From Bacteroides sp. 519 (GTDB lineage Bacteria > Bacteroidota > Bacteroidia > Bacteroidales > Bacteroidaceae): a stretch of DNA of 64,000 bases. The stretch lies in NCBI RefSeq assembly GCF_010500955.1, contig NZ_QVMJ01000011.1, forward strand, positions 124,001 through 188,000, read 5' to 3'. The position numbers were made by a program, and so were the translations under genes. This document shows, piece after piece, positions 32,764 to 42,377 of this stretch (the first letter of the stretch is position 1; every line of letters begins with the position of its first letter). The notes under the pieces were generated by a model. That model made no database searches and had not been told where the DNA came from. It saw nothing but the letters and a program-made list of their open reading frames with translations.

Positions 32764-34608
32764 TTACCATTCTTCTATAATCTCCCCATATTCATTATAT
32801 ATACTTCGGTCGAGGTAGTATTTTCTTTTATACATACCAGATATTCCAGATATTCCATAATTGTGCGCTTTGGCAGGTACAATAAATTCTCCTTTTCTAT
32901 TAATTAAACCACACTTCTTGTTGTACTCAGCAACTGTTATCCCATGCAAAAAAGGTTCTGCTCTATCATAAATCAATGGCAATACAATTTTTCCGTTAAC
33001 ATCAATAAATCCACATTTTCTATTTTTATCAGTAACAACAGCTAAACCTTCGGAGAACTCTGTTGCTCTTAGATACTGTGTTAGCGGTATTGCCTGTTCG
33101 CCTGCTTCATCAATAAACATTACCGGTCTTTCACCTCTTCCCACTGATACGCTCACTAATGCCCTTCCGTTTGTATAGTCGCTTATCTGGTCGTAAGTTA
33201 CAGGCAAAACGGTTTCGCCTTTAGTATTTATTAATCCGCATTCATCATCTATAAAAACACGTATTATATCTTCGCTGCCTTCAATGCCTTCAATCCTGTC
33301 GTATATATAAGGTGTTACAGCTTTCCTTTCTGCATTCCACAATGCCTTTTTTCCGTCTTTTTCAACAGAAACACAAGTGTTTGTAACTGCCCTTACAGAT
33401 TGTATCTCGGGTATTTTTACTAGTTGCTCCTTGTCGGTATCCAGAAAGTAAATCTCGTAAACAGGCTTCTCCTCTTCATTGTTTTGCGTTTTAGTATAGT
33501 AATATAAATCATTTTTCTGATACAAATTTTTATAGGTGGAGTACATCACAAGTTCGCCTGCCTGATTTAAAAAGCAGTTTTCTTTTTTGTTGGTATCAAA
33601 CGCGTAAATCAGTTTTTGAATATTGGGATTTATGTTTACTAAAGTAAAATCAATTTGCTTTGATATTGTGTTGGTAGGCATATACACAATAAACGAACTT
33701 ACATTGCCCCTGAAAAAGCCCGTATAGCTCTTTTCATTATTTATTGGTGGTAGTTTAGAGTATGTTTTTCTTGCGGCTTCCTTCAACTCATCAACTGTTT
33801 TAAAATTGTTGGCTTCATTTACAAGTTTTTTTAAAGCCTCAGCATATACTTTACTTGTCTCCTTTACTCCTTTTGTTCCCGATGAAGATAATGAAAGTTT
33901 TAAAACTTTGCCTTCATCGTTTAAAGTAATGATTTTTTCATAATTCTTGGCCTTACCTGTAAAAATAAGCTCGGCCATATTACCTTGCTTTTTAGCAACT
34001 TTAATGCTTCCACCATCAAAATTTACTTCATCTGTAAACTCGTATTGTTTATAATCTTCGATATAGGAATAGCTAATGGTGGTTTGTATACTGTCTATTA
34101 CCTTGGTTGTATTCAAATCTCCCCAGCTATAAAATTTCTGTATTTTATCGTCAACACTACCATCGTGAAAAAATATTTTATTAGCTTGGTAATCTGCATT
34201 TCCGGAAACTTCATCAATATTATCTACCCGTACCTTGATTGTGGTTTTTGGATATTTATAGTATTGTAATATATAAGCATTGGCAGAGAATTTTTTGTAT
34301 TCCTTTTCAATATCTTCAGGTTTCGCAAATGTTGGAAACTCGGAGTATGACTCGTCTTCCTTGGCATATTCTTTGGGAGTTTCGTTTCCGAAAAAAGAAC
34401 CGCCATCAAGCAAATCATCAAGCTGCTGATAATTCTCATATTCTTTTTTCAGAAATTCTTTTGCTTCGTCAAGGTTCATTTCATCAAATTGAGAAATAAA
34501 TTCATCAACTACCTCTTGTGAGTTGCTTTCAACAGAACAGGCTGTTAGTAATACAATTGTAGGGAGTATTATTCTGATGATTGTTGTGAATGCTCTTTTC
34601 ATTTTCAT
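32764..34608 (-). CDS. WG-repeat lipoprotein, tandem copy 2
   Basis: 614 residues. The lipoprotein signal ends at C24 (IVLLTACSVES). The N-terminal part (about 25-300) is an acidic alpha/beta region of no known family. The C-terminal part (about 400-600) carries WG (YG/CGFI) repeats: CGLINTKGETVLPVTYDQIS, KCGFIDVNGKIVLPLIYDRA, KCGLINRKGEFIVPA. It is nearly the same protein as the upstream copy (34617-36479), only 8 bp away, so the pair is a recent tandem duplication of about 1.85 kb. Exposed on an envelope membrane; function unknown. Confidence 0.85.
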   Translation of the reverse strand: MKMKRAFTTIIRIILPTIVLLTACSVESNSQEVVDEFISQFDEMNLDEAKEFLKKEYENYQQLDDLLDGGSFFGNETPKEYAKEDESYSEFPTFAKPEDIEKEYKKFSANAYILQYYKYPKTTIKVRVDNIDEVSGNADYQANKIFFHDGSVDDKIQKFYSWGDLNTTKVIDSIQTTISYSYIEDYKQYEFTDEVNFDGGSIKVAKKQGNMAELIFTGKAKNYEKIITLNDEGKVLKLSLSSSGTKGVKETSKVYAEALKKLVNEANNFKTVDELKEAARKTYSKLPPINNEKSYTGFFRGNVSSFIVYMPTNTISKQIDFTLVNINPNIQKLIYAFDTNKKENCFLNQAGELVMYSTYKNLYQKNDLYYYTKTQNNEEEKPVYEIYFLDTDKEQLVKIPEIQSVRAVTNTCVSVEKDGKKALWNAERKAVTPYIYDRIEGIEGSEDIIRVFIDDECGLINTKGETVLPVTYDQISDYTNGRALVSVSVGRGERPVMFIDEAGEQAIPLTQYLRATEFSEGLAVVTDKNRKCGFIDVNGKIVLPLIYDRAEPFLHGITVAEYNKKCGLINRKGEFIVPAKAHNYGISGISGMYKRKYYLDRSIYNEYGEIIEEW

Positions 34609-34616
34609 TATTATTA

Positions 34617-36479
34617 TTAATATTCTTTTTCTTCTATAATCTCCCCATATTCATTATATACATTTCGGTCGAGGTGGTATTTTCTTTTATACATACCAGT
34701 CATTGAATAACCGTATGATGTGGCAGGTACAATAAAAGTTCCTTCTCTATTAATTAAACCATACTTTCCGTTGTACTCAACAAGTGTTATCCCATGCGAA
34801 AAAGGTATTGCGTCATCATAAATTAATGGCAATACAATTTTTCCGTTAACATCAATAAATCCATATTTTCTATTTTTATCAGTAACAACAGCTAAGCCTT
34901 CGGAGAACTCTGTTGCTTTCAGATACTGTGTTAGCGGTATTGCCTGTTTACCTGCTTCATCAATAAACATTACCAGTTTTTCACCTCTTTCTACTGATAT
35001 GTTCACTAATGCCCTTCCGTTTGTATAGTCGCTTATCTGGTTGTAAATTACAGGCAAAACGGTTTCACCTTTAGTATTTATTAATCCGCATTCATTATCT
35101 ATAAAAACATGTATTATATCTTCACTGCCTTCAACACGTTCAATCCAATCGTATATATAAGGTGTTACAGCTTTCCCTTCAGCATTCCACAATGCCTTTT
35201 TTCCGTCTTTTTCAACAGAAACACAAGTGTTTGTAACTGTCCTTACAGATTGTATCTCGGGTATTTTTACTAGTTGCTCCTTGTCGGTATCCAGAAAGTA
35301 AATCTCCCTGACAGGGTCCTCATCTTCATCATCTTCATCGTTTTTCGTTTCAGTATAATAATATAAATCATTTTCCGGATAAAAGTTTTCATTGTTGGGG
35401 TACATCACAAGTTCGCCTGCCTGATTTAAAAAGCAGTTTTCTTCTTTGTTGGTATCAAACGCATAAATCAGTTTTTGAATATTGGGATTTTTGTTTACTA
35501 AAGTAAAATCAATTTGCTTTGATATTGTGTTGGTGGGCATATACACAATAAACGAACTTACATTACCCTTGAAAAAGCCCGTATAGCTCTTTTCGTTATC
35601 ATTTATCGATGGTAGTTTAGAGTATGCTTTTCTTACAGCTTTCTTCAATTTATCAACTGTTTTAAAATTGTTGGCTTCATTTACAAGTTTTTTAAAAGCC
35701 TTAGCATATACTTTACTCATCTCCTTTGCTCCTTTTGTTCCCGATGAAGATGATGAAAATTCTAAAACTTTGCCTTCATCGTTTAAAGCAATGATTTTTT
35801 CATAATCCTTGGCCTTACCTGTAAAAATAAGCTCGGCCATATTACCTTGCTTTTTAGCAACTTTAATGCTTCCGCCATTAAAATTTACTTCATCTGTAAA
35901 CTCGTATTGTTTATAATCTTCAGCATAGGAATAGCTAATAGTGGTTTGTATACTGTCTATTACCTTGGTTGTATTCAAATCTCCCCAGCTATCAAATTTC
36001 TGTATTTTATCGTCAACACTACCATCGTGAAAAAATATTTTATTAGCTTGGTAATCTGTATTTCCGGAAACTTCAATTTCAATTTCATCTACCCGTACCC
36101 TGATTGTGGTTTTTGGATATTTATATTCTTGTATTATATAAGCATTGGCAGAGAATTCTTTGTATTCCTTTTCAATATCTTCAGGTTTCGCAAATGTTGG
36201 AAACTCGGAGTATGACTCGTCTTCCTTAGCATATTCTTTAGGAGTTTCGTCTCCGAAAAAAGAACCGCCATTAAACAAAGCCTCAAGCTGCTGATAGCCC
36301 TCATATTCTTTTTTCAGGAATTCTTTTGCTTCGTCAAGGTTCATTTCATCAAATTGAGAAATAAATTCATCAACTACCTCTTGTGAGTTGCTTTCAACAG
36401 AACAGGCTGTTAGTAATAGAATTGTAGGGAGTATTATTGTTTTTCTGATGATTGTTGTGAATGCTCTTTTCATTTTCAT
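34617..36479 (-). CDS. WG-repeat lipoprotein, tandem copy 1
   Basis: 620 residues, lipobox ending at C26 (ILLLTACSVES). Same layout as copy 2: unknown N-terminal region, then WG repeats such as KYGFIDVNGKIVLPLIYDDA and KYGLINREGTFIVPA. Differences are scattered substitutions and a small acidic insertion (KNDEDDEDEDP where copy 2 has QNNEEEKP), showing drift after duplication. It follows the glucosaminidase gene by 32 bp on the same strand, so the three are likely co-transcribed. WG repeats are usually taken as protein-binding; nothing here is enzymatic by sequence. Confidence 0.85.
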   Translation of the reverse strand: MKMKRAFTTIIRKTIILPTILLLTACSVESNSQEVVDEFISQFDEMNLDEAKEFLKKEYEGYQQLEALFNGGSFFGDETPKEYAKEDESYSEFPTFAKPEDIEKEYKEFSANAYIIQEYKYPKTTIRVRVDEIEIEVSGNTDYQANKIFFHDGSVDDKIQKFDSWGDLNTTKVIDSIQTTISYSYAEDYKQYEFTDEVNFNGGSIKVAKKQGNMAELIFTGKAKDYEKIIALNDEGKVLEFSSSSSGTKGAKEMSKVYAKAFKKLVNEANNFKTVDKLKKAVRKAYSKLPSINDNEKSYTGFFKGNVSSFIVYMPTNTISKQIDFTLVNKNPNIQKLIYAFDTNKEENCFLNQAGELVMYPNNENFYPENDLYYYTETKNDEDDEDEDPVREIYFLDTDKEQLVKIPEIQSVRTVTNTCVSVEKDGKKALWNAEGKAVTPYIYDWIERVEGSEDIIHVFIDNECGLINTKGETVLPVIYNQISDYTNGRALVNISVERGEKLVMFIDEAGKQAIPLTQYLKATEFSEGLAVVTDKNRKYGFIDVNGKIVLPLIYDDAIPFSHGITLVEYNGKYGLINREGTFIVPATSYGYSMTGMYKRKYHLDRNVYNEYGEIIEEKEY

Positions 36480-36511
36480 TTTTATAGTTTATGAGATAAA
36501 ATAATGCCAGC

Positions 36512-37084
36512 TTACTTCTGAAACTCCTCCAAAGACTTTATTAATCCAATAAGTTCCTCACCATAATAATGTGAGCTGGCCCATATAGACCCCATTTTTC
36601 TTACTGTGGGGGCAATTCCTTTTAAATATTTATAGTGGCGAGGGTCTTTGGTTTGTGCTTTAGGATAACCGCTTACTCCGGCATACAGTGCCAGGTGGTC
36701 CAGGTGGGCCAATACGCCGTCTCTCCACGATTCAAACCTCATGTGGTCACTAAGATGATCGCCATTTCTACCTCGTCGTTTCATCCCACAAGTGTTTTTG
36801 GCACCAACATCTACAATGCCGCCAAAGTGTCCATAACCGGTTTCTTTTGCTGCCTGACAATAAGCAATTACCGGATTAATACCTATCCGACATGCTTGTT
36901 CCCAATATATCTCGGCTAGTTTGATAAACTCTGGTGTAGCATTTCTTCTATAAGCCCACTCTTTTGCGGCTTCACAATCGGTTGTGGGATGAGCCATTAT
37001 AAGAATATCTGTATGTGCGAAATGTGCGAATGAATTTAATTGGAACAAAAAAAAGATAATAAATAGTGTGCTTTGTCTTCTCAT
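36512..37084 (-). CDS. Secreted glucosaminidase-domain peptidoglycan hydrolase
   Basis: 190 residues. A signal peptide (MRRQSTLFIIFFLFQLNSFA) is followed by a glucosaminidase domain: AKEWAYRRNATPEFIKLAEI, INPVIAYCQAAKETGYGHFG (catalytic Glu in KETG), NTCGMKRRGRNGD, and FESWRDGVLAHLDHLALYAG. It should cut the glycan strand of peptidoglycan. Start at 37084 because it gives the signal peptide and follows the -7 box at 37121-37128; a longer frame starts at 37123, inside that box. It leads the operon with the two WG-repeat lipoproteins. Confidence 0.88.
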   Translation of the reverse strand: MRRQSTLFIIFFLFQLNSFAHFAHTDILIMAHPTTDCEAAKEWAYRRNATPEFIKLAEIYWEQACRIGINPVIAYCQAAKETGYGHFGGIVDVGAKNTCGMKRRGRNGDHLSDHMRFESWRDGVLAHLDHLALYAGVSGYPKAQTKDPRHYKYLKGIAPTVRKMGSIWASSHYYGEELIGLIKSLEEFQK

Positions 37085-37120
37085 GATTTTAATGTTTGCT
37101 TTCAATTGGCTTATTGACTG

Positions 37121-37128
37121 CAAAGATA
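37121..37128 (-). promoter_or_regulatory. -7 box (TATCTTTG) for the glucosaminidase operon
   Basis: Minus-strand TATCTTTG, 36 bp before the ATG at 37084. Confidence 0.6.
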
Positions 37129-37171
37129 TTTATTGAATTCTATCAATAAAACAATATTGTATTTTTTTTTG

Positions 37172-38086
37172 CTACACTTCGATACACAATAATTCTTTGG
37201 CCAAAACTGTATTCTCAAAAACAGCTGAGGCCTCATTCAGTAGTATGTTCTCTTCTTCGTACCTTGCCGAAAAATGTCCGATAACCAGTTTTTTAACTTC
37301 CGCAGCCTTTGCCAGTTGTGCTGCCTGTTGTGCGGTAGTGTGGAATGTTTCTTTTGCCCGTGGAAGTTCGGCCTGAGCAAAAGTTGCTTCATGAAACAAC
37401 AAATCTACACCTTTTATCTGCTCTATGACAGATTCTACATATCGGGTATCCGAACAATAAGCATATTTACGCGCCGGAGATGAAGGACGGGTTAACCGAC
37501 TATGAGGAACAATTTCGCCATCAGGAGTAATATAATCGGCACCGTTTTTAATTCGGTTCAGTTCGTAAACCGGAACGTTGTAAGCATCAATCATATCTCG
37601 TATAATATGGGCCGGAGGTTGCTTTTCGGCAAACAGAAAACCACAACAGGGAATACGGTGTTGCAGGGGTATAGTGGTTACACTAACCGAACGATCATCG
37701 TATATTACAGTTGGTTTATTGGTAACGAACTCATGAAAATAAATTTTATAAAGAAGATTGTTACAGAAATACCCCAGCAGAGGAGAGAACAACTCTTCAA
37801 GGCCTTTGGGCGAATAGATATGCAAATCGGCAGTACGCCCCAACAATCCAAATGTAGAAACAAGCCCCAACAGTCCGAAACAATGATCGCCATGCAAGTG
37901 CGAAATAAATATATTATTTAAACGCGAAAACTTAAGATGCGATTTGCGTAACTGTAATTGTGCACCTTCGCCACAATCAATCATAAATAGTTTCTCGCGT
38001 ATGTTCACAACCTGCGAAGTTGGGAAATGACGGGTTGTAGGTAGTGCAGAGCCACATCCCAGAATGTGTAGTTCAAATTTCTCCAT
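37172..38086 (-). CDS. rnz: Ribonuclease Z
   Basis: 304 residues of the metallo-beta-lactamase fold. HLHGDH gives the zinc ligands H63, H65, D67 and H68. A SDTR motif (YCSDTRYVES) and the final GHFSARY follow, as in short-form tRNase Z. It cuts the 3' trailer from pre-tRNA. Single gene with a -7 box 5 bp before its start, divergent from the nucleoside permease. Confidence 0.96.
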   Translation of the reverse strand: MEKFELHILGCGSALPTTRHFPTSQVVNIREKLFMIDCGEGAQLQLRKSHLKFSRLNNIFISHLHGDHCFGLLGLVSTFGLLGRTADLHIYSPKGLEELFSPLLGYFCNNLLYKIYFHEFVTNKPTVIYDDRSVSVTTIPLQHRIPCCGFLFAEKQPPAHIIRDMIDAYNVPVYELNRIKNGADYITPDGEIVPHSRLTRPSSPARKYAYCSDTRYVESVIEQIKGVDLLFHEATFAQAELPRAKETFHTTAQQAAQLAKAAEVKKLVIGHFSARYEEENILLNEASAVFENTVLAKELLCIEV

Positions 38087-38090
38087 CCTG

Positions 38091-38098
38091 CAAATATA
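38091..38098 (-). promoter_or_regulatory. -7 box (TATATTTG) for rnz
   Basis: Minus-strand TATATTTG begins 5 bp before the start codon, so the transcript would be leaderless or nearly so, as at the ECF sigma gene. Confidence 0.5.
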
Positions 38099-38166
38099 CC
38101 CGATAAATACTATAATAGAAAATATTATTAATAGAGAATAACAATAGTAAATTTATCCAAAAATTG

Positions 38167-38174
38167 TATCTTTG
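38167..38174 (+). promoter_or_regulatory. -7 box (TATCTTTG) for the nucleoside permease
   Basis: TATCTTTG, 31 bp before the ATG at 38206. It rules out the longer frame from 38164. Confidence 0.6.
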
Positions 38175-38205
38175 CACACGCCAAGCTATATTTAAAGCAA
38201 AGTAT

Positions 38206-39432
38206 ATGAGTATAAAGCTACGTTTAATAATCATGAACTTCCTGCAATATTTTATATGGGGGTCCTGGTTAATATCTTTTGGAAGTTATGTAGGCAACAG
38301 CCTGGGGTTTGACGGAGTGCAAATCGGAAGTTTTTTTGCGACAATGGGGATAGCCTCTCTCTTTATGCCCGGATTGATGGGAATTGTTGCCGATAAATGG
38401 GTACCTGCACAAAAATTGCTCGGCCTTTGTCATTTGCTTGGGGCGCTATCTCTTATAGCTGCATCTTTTCAAACAGAGTATGGTTTACTGTACACCTGCA
38501 TGCTATTAAGCGTTATCTTTTACATGCCTACCCTTGCATTAAGCAATTCGGTTGCATACAATGCGCTTGAAAAAGAGGGGCTCGATATAGTTAAAGACTT
38601 TCCACCAATACGTGTTTGGGGTACCATTGGTTTTATTGCAGCCATGTGGGTGGTGGATTTCAGTGGATTCAAACTGAATCACATGCAGTTATGGCTCTCG
38701 GCAGTGGCTGCTCTGGTACTGGGATTCTATGCATTCAGTCTGCCTAAATGCGAAATAACCAAAACCACTACAAACAAATCGTTGGTCGACTCACTGGGCT
38801 TGCGGGCTTTTACCTTGTTCAAGGATAAAAACATGGCCATCTTCTTTATTTTCTCCATGCTTTTAGGAGCGGCTTTACAAATTACCAATAGCTTTGGCGA
38901 CTTGTTCTTGAGCAGTTTTGCCAGCGACCCGCAATATATCGACTCCTTTGGAGTAAAACACTCAGTTGTTTTATTATCAATATCCCAGATATCCGAGGTG
39001 GTGTTTATTCTTACCATACCGTTCTTTTTAAAGAAATTCGGTATTAAGAATGTAATGCTTATCAGTATGTTTGCCTGGGTATTACGCTTTGGGCTATTTG
39101 GTATTGGAGATCCCGGTAGCGGCTTATGGTTGCTATTGCTTTCGAACATTGTGTACGGAATGGCATTCGATTTCTTCAATATCTCGGGTTCGTTGTATGT
39201 TGAACAAACAACCAATTCGTCTATCCGTGCAAGCGCCCAAGGTGTATTTATGATTATGACCAACGGTGTTGGTGCCGTACTGGGATCGTATGCCGCCGGA
39301 TTGGTAGTAAACCACTACACCGAATTTAATGCCGGATTCCGTACCGGAGATTGGCAAAGCACATGGTTTGTGTTTGCCGCTTATATGATTGTAGTTGGTA
39401 TTCTGTTCGCAATTATCTTTAAGAAGAAATAA
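38206..39432 (+). CDS. Nucleoside:proton symporter, MFS (NupG/XapB-like)
   Basis: 408 residues with twelve membrane helices. The start MSIKLRLIIMNFLQYFIWGS WLISFG is the conserved opening of the NHS family; LEKEGLDIVKDFPPIRVWGT IGFI and NGVGAVLGSYAAGLVV are further family blocks. It imports nucleosides with protons across the inner membrane. Single gene; a core-bearing hairpin lies between its stop and the next gene. Confidence 0.92.
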   Translation: MSIKLRLIIMNFLQYFIWGSWLISFGSYVGNSLGFDGVQIGSFFATMGIASLFMPGLMGIVADKWVPAQKLLGLCHLLGALSLIAASFQTEYGLLYTCMLLSVIFYMPTLALSNSVAYNALEKEGLDIVKDFPPIRVWGTIGFIAAMWVVDFSGFKLNHMQLWLSAVAALVLGFYAFSLPKCEITKTTTNKSLVDSLGLRAFTLFKDKNMAIFFIFSMLLGAALQITNSFGDLFLSSFASDPQYIDSFGVKHSVVLLSISQISEVVFILTIPFFLKKFGIKNVMLISMFAWVLRFGLFGIGDPGSGLWLLLLSNIVYGMAFDFFNISGSLYVEQTTNSSIRASAQGVFMIMTNGVGAVLGSYAAGLVVNHYTEFNAGFRTGDWQSTWFVFAAYMIVVGILFAIIFKKK

Positions 39433-39520
39433 GTTTTGAGTTTTGAGTTATGAGTTTTGAGTTATGATGCCGCAGGGAAATAACTCAAAACTCATAACTC
39501 AAAACTCATAACTCAAAAAA
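39431..39520. repeat. Intergenic hairpin, GAGTTTTGAGTTAT stem, core ATGCCGCAGGG
   Basis: Left arm 39431-39465, core GATGCCGCAGGG at 39466-39477, right arm 39478-39520 ending one base before the ATG at 39522. The left arm begins within the stop codon of the permease. Confidence 0.9.
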
Positions 39521-39521
39521 T

Positions 39522-40100
39522 ATGGAAAAGATAGAATTAAAAGTTATAAATATATCAAACAGCCAGGCACAGGCCTCGGCTTATGCTATGGTGTTGCAGG
39601 AGGTAAACGGCGACCGTCAGTTACCTATTATTATAGGTTCGGCCGAGGCACAATCCATAGCACTGAAAATGAAGGATATAAAAGCACCCCGCCCACTAAC
39701 ACACGATTTGTTTACATCGTGCCTCACCCTTTTTGATATTTCGATAAGCGAGATACTTATTTACCGGGCACACGAAGGAGTGTTCTATTCATATATCTAC
39801 TTTAAGAAAGGAGATTCGGAAATCCGGATCGATGCACGCACATCCGATGCCATTGCATTGGCAGTACGTTTTTACAGCCCTATTTATATTTACGAATCAA
39901 TTCTTGCACGAGAGAGCATTACCATACAAGAAAGACAGGCTATTGAGGAAGAAGAAGCCGAAAAGAAAGAAAAAGAACAAAACACGTTTGCCAAAGAAAG
40001 TCTGGACTCTTTAAAGAATGCACTAAATAAAGCCATTGCAGAAGAAGATTATGAACTCGCTTCTCTGTTACGTGATGAAATTCAACGACGCGAACAATAA
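39522..40100 (+). CDS. Bifunctional nuclease family protein (DUF151) with UvrB/C-like tail
   Basis: 192 residues. The DUF151/BFN domain (1-130) has LPIIIGSAEAQSIAL, RPLTHDLFTSCL and DARTSDAIALAVR. A charged linker (EEEEAEKKEKEQ) leads to a UVR-type hairpin (SLKNALNKAIAEEDYELASL LRDEI) that in UvrB/UvrC makes protein contacts. Plant and bacterial relatives have been reported as nucleases; the role in Bacteroidota is unclear. It is followed by rsmE after 3 bp, so the two are one operon. Confidence 0.9.
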   Translation: MEKIELKVINISNSQAQASAYAMVLQEVNGDRQLPIIIGSAEAQSIALKMKDIKAPRPLTHDLFTSCLTLFDISISEILIYRAHEGVFYSYIYFKKGDSEIRIDARTSDAIALAVRFYSPIYIYESILARESITIQERQAIEEEEAEKKEKEQNTFAKESLDSLKNALNKAIAEEDYELASLLRDEIQRREQ

Positions 40101-40103
40101 CTT

Positions 40104-40805
40104 ATGCATATATTCTATACACCGGATATCCGTAACAAACCGGAATTACCCGAAGAAGAGGCAAAACATTGCCTGAGGGTACTTCGCCTTTCGCAAGGAG
40201 ATGAGATTACTCTGACCGACGGAACCGGACATTTCTACAAAGCCGAGATCAGTGCTGCCGACAATAAGCGTTGTATGGTATCTATTAACGAAACCATTTT
40301 TCAGGAGCCATTGTGGAAAGGCCGTTTGCATATAGCTATGGCACCCACTAAGAACATGGACAGAAACGAATGGTTTGCCGAGAAAGCAACCGAAATAGGG
40401 TTCGATGCACTTTCTTTTTTGAACTGTCGGTATTCGGAACGCAAAGTAATCAAGACAGATCGCATTGAGAAAATCATGGTGTCGGCTATGAAACAATCGC
40501 TCAAAGCACGCCTGCCCGAAATAAATGAAATGATCTCATTCAATGATTTCATTACTCAACCACATAAACAACAAAAATATATAGCGCATTGCTACAAAGG
40601 AGAGAAATCAATGCTTAAGGACATACTTGAACCCGGAGCCGATGCTCTGATTTTGATAGGTCCTGAAGGAGACTTTAGTGAAGAAGAAGTAAAGAAAGCT
40701 ATTGATAACGGTTTTACCCCCATCAGTCTGGGGAAATCCCGTCTGCGTACAGAAACAGCAGCCCTTGCGGCATGTTTTACATTCAATTCTATTAACCAAT
40801 TATAA
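40104..40805 (+). CDS. rsmE: 16S rRNA (uracil1498-N3)-methyltransferase
   Basis: 233 residues. An N-terminal PUA-like RNA-binding domain (HCLRVLRLSQGDEITLTDGT) and a C-terminal SPOUT domain with ALILIGPEGDFSEEEV and ISLGKSRLRTETAALAA, the knot that binds SAM. It methylates N3 of U1498 in 16S rRNA. Downstream of and close to the bifunctional nuclease gene, and 7 bp before the DUF4836 lipoprotein. Confidence 0.96.
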   Translation: MHIFYTPDIRNKPELPEEEAKHCLRVLRLSQGDEITLTDGTGHFYKAEISAADNKRCMVSINETIFQEPLWKGRLHIAMAPTKNMDRNEWFAEKATEIGFDALSFLNCRYSERKVIKTDRIEKIMVSAMKQSLKARLPEINEMISFNDFITQPHKQQKYIAHCYKGEKSMLKDILEPGADALILIGPEGDFSEEEVKKAIDNGFTPISLGKSRLRTETAALAACFTFNSINQL

Positions 40806-40812
40806 TTTGTGT

Positions 40813-42363
40813 ATGAAAATGAAGAAAATCAATCAGTTAGTACTTTCGGCCGTATTATTGGTCATGACAAGTGCTTGTTCAAAAACCGCAGGCGATTATA
40901 CACAGGTAATTCCTGCTGATGCTAATACAGTGATAGCTCTCGATCTCAATGCAATGACCAACAAAGCTGGTTTGAACGACAAAGAGAACCAAGCTTTACA
41001 ACAAAAAATGATCGAAACAATGACTAGTGGGCTTAAACCTGCTACTGTTGCTCAGATAGAAAAGATCATGAAGAGTCCGGAAGAATCTGGTTTTGCTGTG
41101 AAATCACCTGTATATATGTTTACTACTCCTGCATCTACCGATCCTATGGTAGTAATGAAGGTAGCCGATGCTAAGAAAGTACAGGAGTTCCTTAACTTTA
41201 TGGTAGAAGAGAAAATATCAGAAGGCATAGTTGATAAAAGTGGTTACAAATTCATGGAAAGCAACGGTGGCTTTATTGCATACAATGATGCAGCTGCAAT
41301 TGTAGGTAATGTAAACCGCAACTTCCAGGAAAACAACATTGCAACATTCTTAAAAGCTAAAACAGAAGAAAGTATACAATCAAACACCTATTTCCAGAAA
41401 CTACAAAGCAAGAAGGGTGATGTATTATTCTTTACTTCTTTAGAAGCATACTCCGACGAGATTGTTCGCCAAATGCGCCAGATGGGTACAACTCTACCCG
41501 AGAACATAAATCCTAAAGATTTTAATATCGTTGGAGATTTCTCTTTTGAAAAAGGCAAACTTGTTTCGCATATAGAATTTGTTACTCAAAACGAGGAGCT
41601 TAACAAGCAAATTAAAAACAGTAACAAATCGATGGGCAAAGTTAAAGCTAACTTCATGGGCGATTTCCCGGCAGCACCTCTTTTCTTTGGAACCTTTAAT
41701 GTTAACGGAGGAGAACTTTACAAGATGTTAATGGAGAATCCTGAGTTTAGCAAATCAATGGAAGAAGACAGCGAAGCTGCTGCTGTAGCTAAAGAACTTG
41801 TTGAAGCATTTAATGGTGATGTTTCGCTTGCATTACTGAATGTTACAATGGCAGACATGCCTACCTTTGTTGCTTATGCCGACACTAAAAAGGATGACGC
41901 ACTGGATGTTATTTACAAAAACAAAGACAAGTTCAATTCGAGCAGAGAAAGTCTCGTTGAACTGGCTCCACATCAATATCAATATAAATCGAGAGAGTTT
42001 AACTTCTATTTCGGAGTAAAAGACAACCGGATGTATATGACCAATGATGAGAAAGTTTATAAAGGAACAACCAACTATACCCAAACATTGAAAGATGCCC
42101 GTTATTCTTCGAGCATTAAAGGTAAAACAATGTACATGGTTCTTGATATTGATGCTATCCTTGCACTTCCTGTTGTTCAGATGATGGCTAGCTTCGGCGG
42201 ACAAGAATATAAAACTTATATCGACATTTTTTCTAAGTTCTCTTACTTGGAATTCTCGTCTACTGATAGTCAGAAGGTTGAAGTTTCATTGTATACAACC
42301 GACAAAGATACCAATGCATTGAAACAAATTGTTGATACTGTAAAAGAGTACTCAGGAATGTAA
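40813..42363 (+). CDS. DUF4836-family lipoprotein
   Basis: 516 residues. The lipoprotein signal runs to the Cys of VMTSACSKTAG. The mature part opens with DYTQVIPADANTVIALDLNA, the hallmark of DUF4836, a family of abundant Bacteroidota lipoproteins with unknown role. The rest is a long mixed alpha/beta chain without known catalytic motifs. It is placed directly after rsmE (7 bp) and before a 213-bp palindromic element. Start at 40813, since the longer frame from 40702 lies inside rsmE. Confidence 0.85.
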   Translation: MKMKKINQLVLSAVLLVMTSACSKTAGDYTQVIPADANTVIALDLNAMTNKAGLNDKENQALQQKMIETMTSGLKPATVAQIEKIMKSPEESGFAVKSPVYMFTTPASTDPMVVMKVADAKKVQEFLNFMVEEKISEGIVDKSGYKFMESNGGFIAYNDAAAIVGNVNRNFQENNIATFLKAKTEESIQSNTYFQKLQSKKGDVLFFTSLEAYSDEIVRQMRQMGTTLPENINPKDFNIVGDFSFEKGKLVSHIEFVTQNEELNKQIKNSNKSMGKVKANFMGDFPAAPLFFGTFNVNGGELYKMLMENPEFSKSMEEDSEAAAVAKELVEAFNGDVSLALLNVTMADMPTFVAYADTKKDDALDVIYKNKDKFNSSRESLVELAPHQYQYKSREFNFYFGVKDNRMYMTNDEKVYKGTTNYTQTLKDARYSSSIKGKTMYMVLDIDAILALPVVQMMASFGGQEYKTYIDIFSKFSYLEFSSTDSQKVEVSLYTTDKDTNALKQIVDTVKEYSGM

Positions 42364-42377
42364 TTGTATGTATAGGT

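Noticed and set aside
32764..36479. Sequence assembly artefact instead of a tandem duplication
   Set aside because: The copies differ at many scattered positions and by an insertion, so they are two real genes.
38727..39263. 178-codon minus-strand frame opposite the nucleoside permease
   Set aside because: Complement of a membrane protein gene; no promoter, and composition of a shadow.
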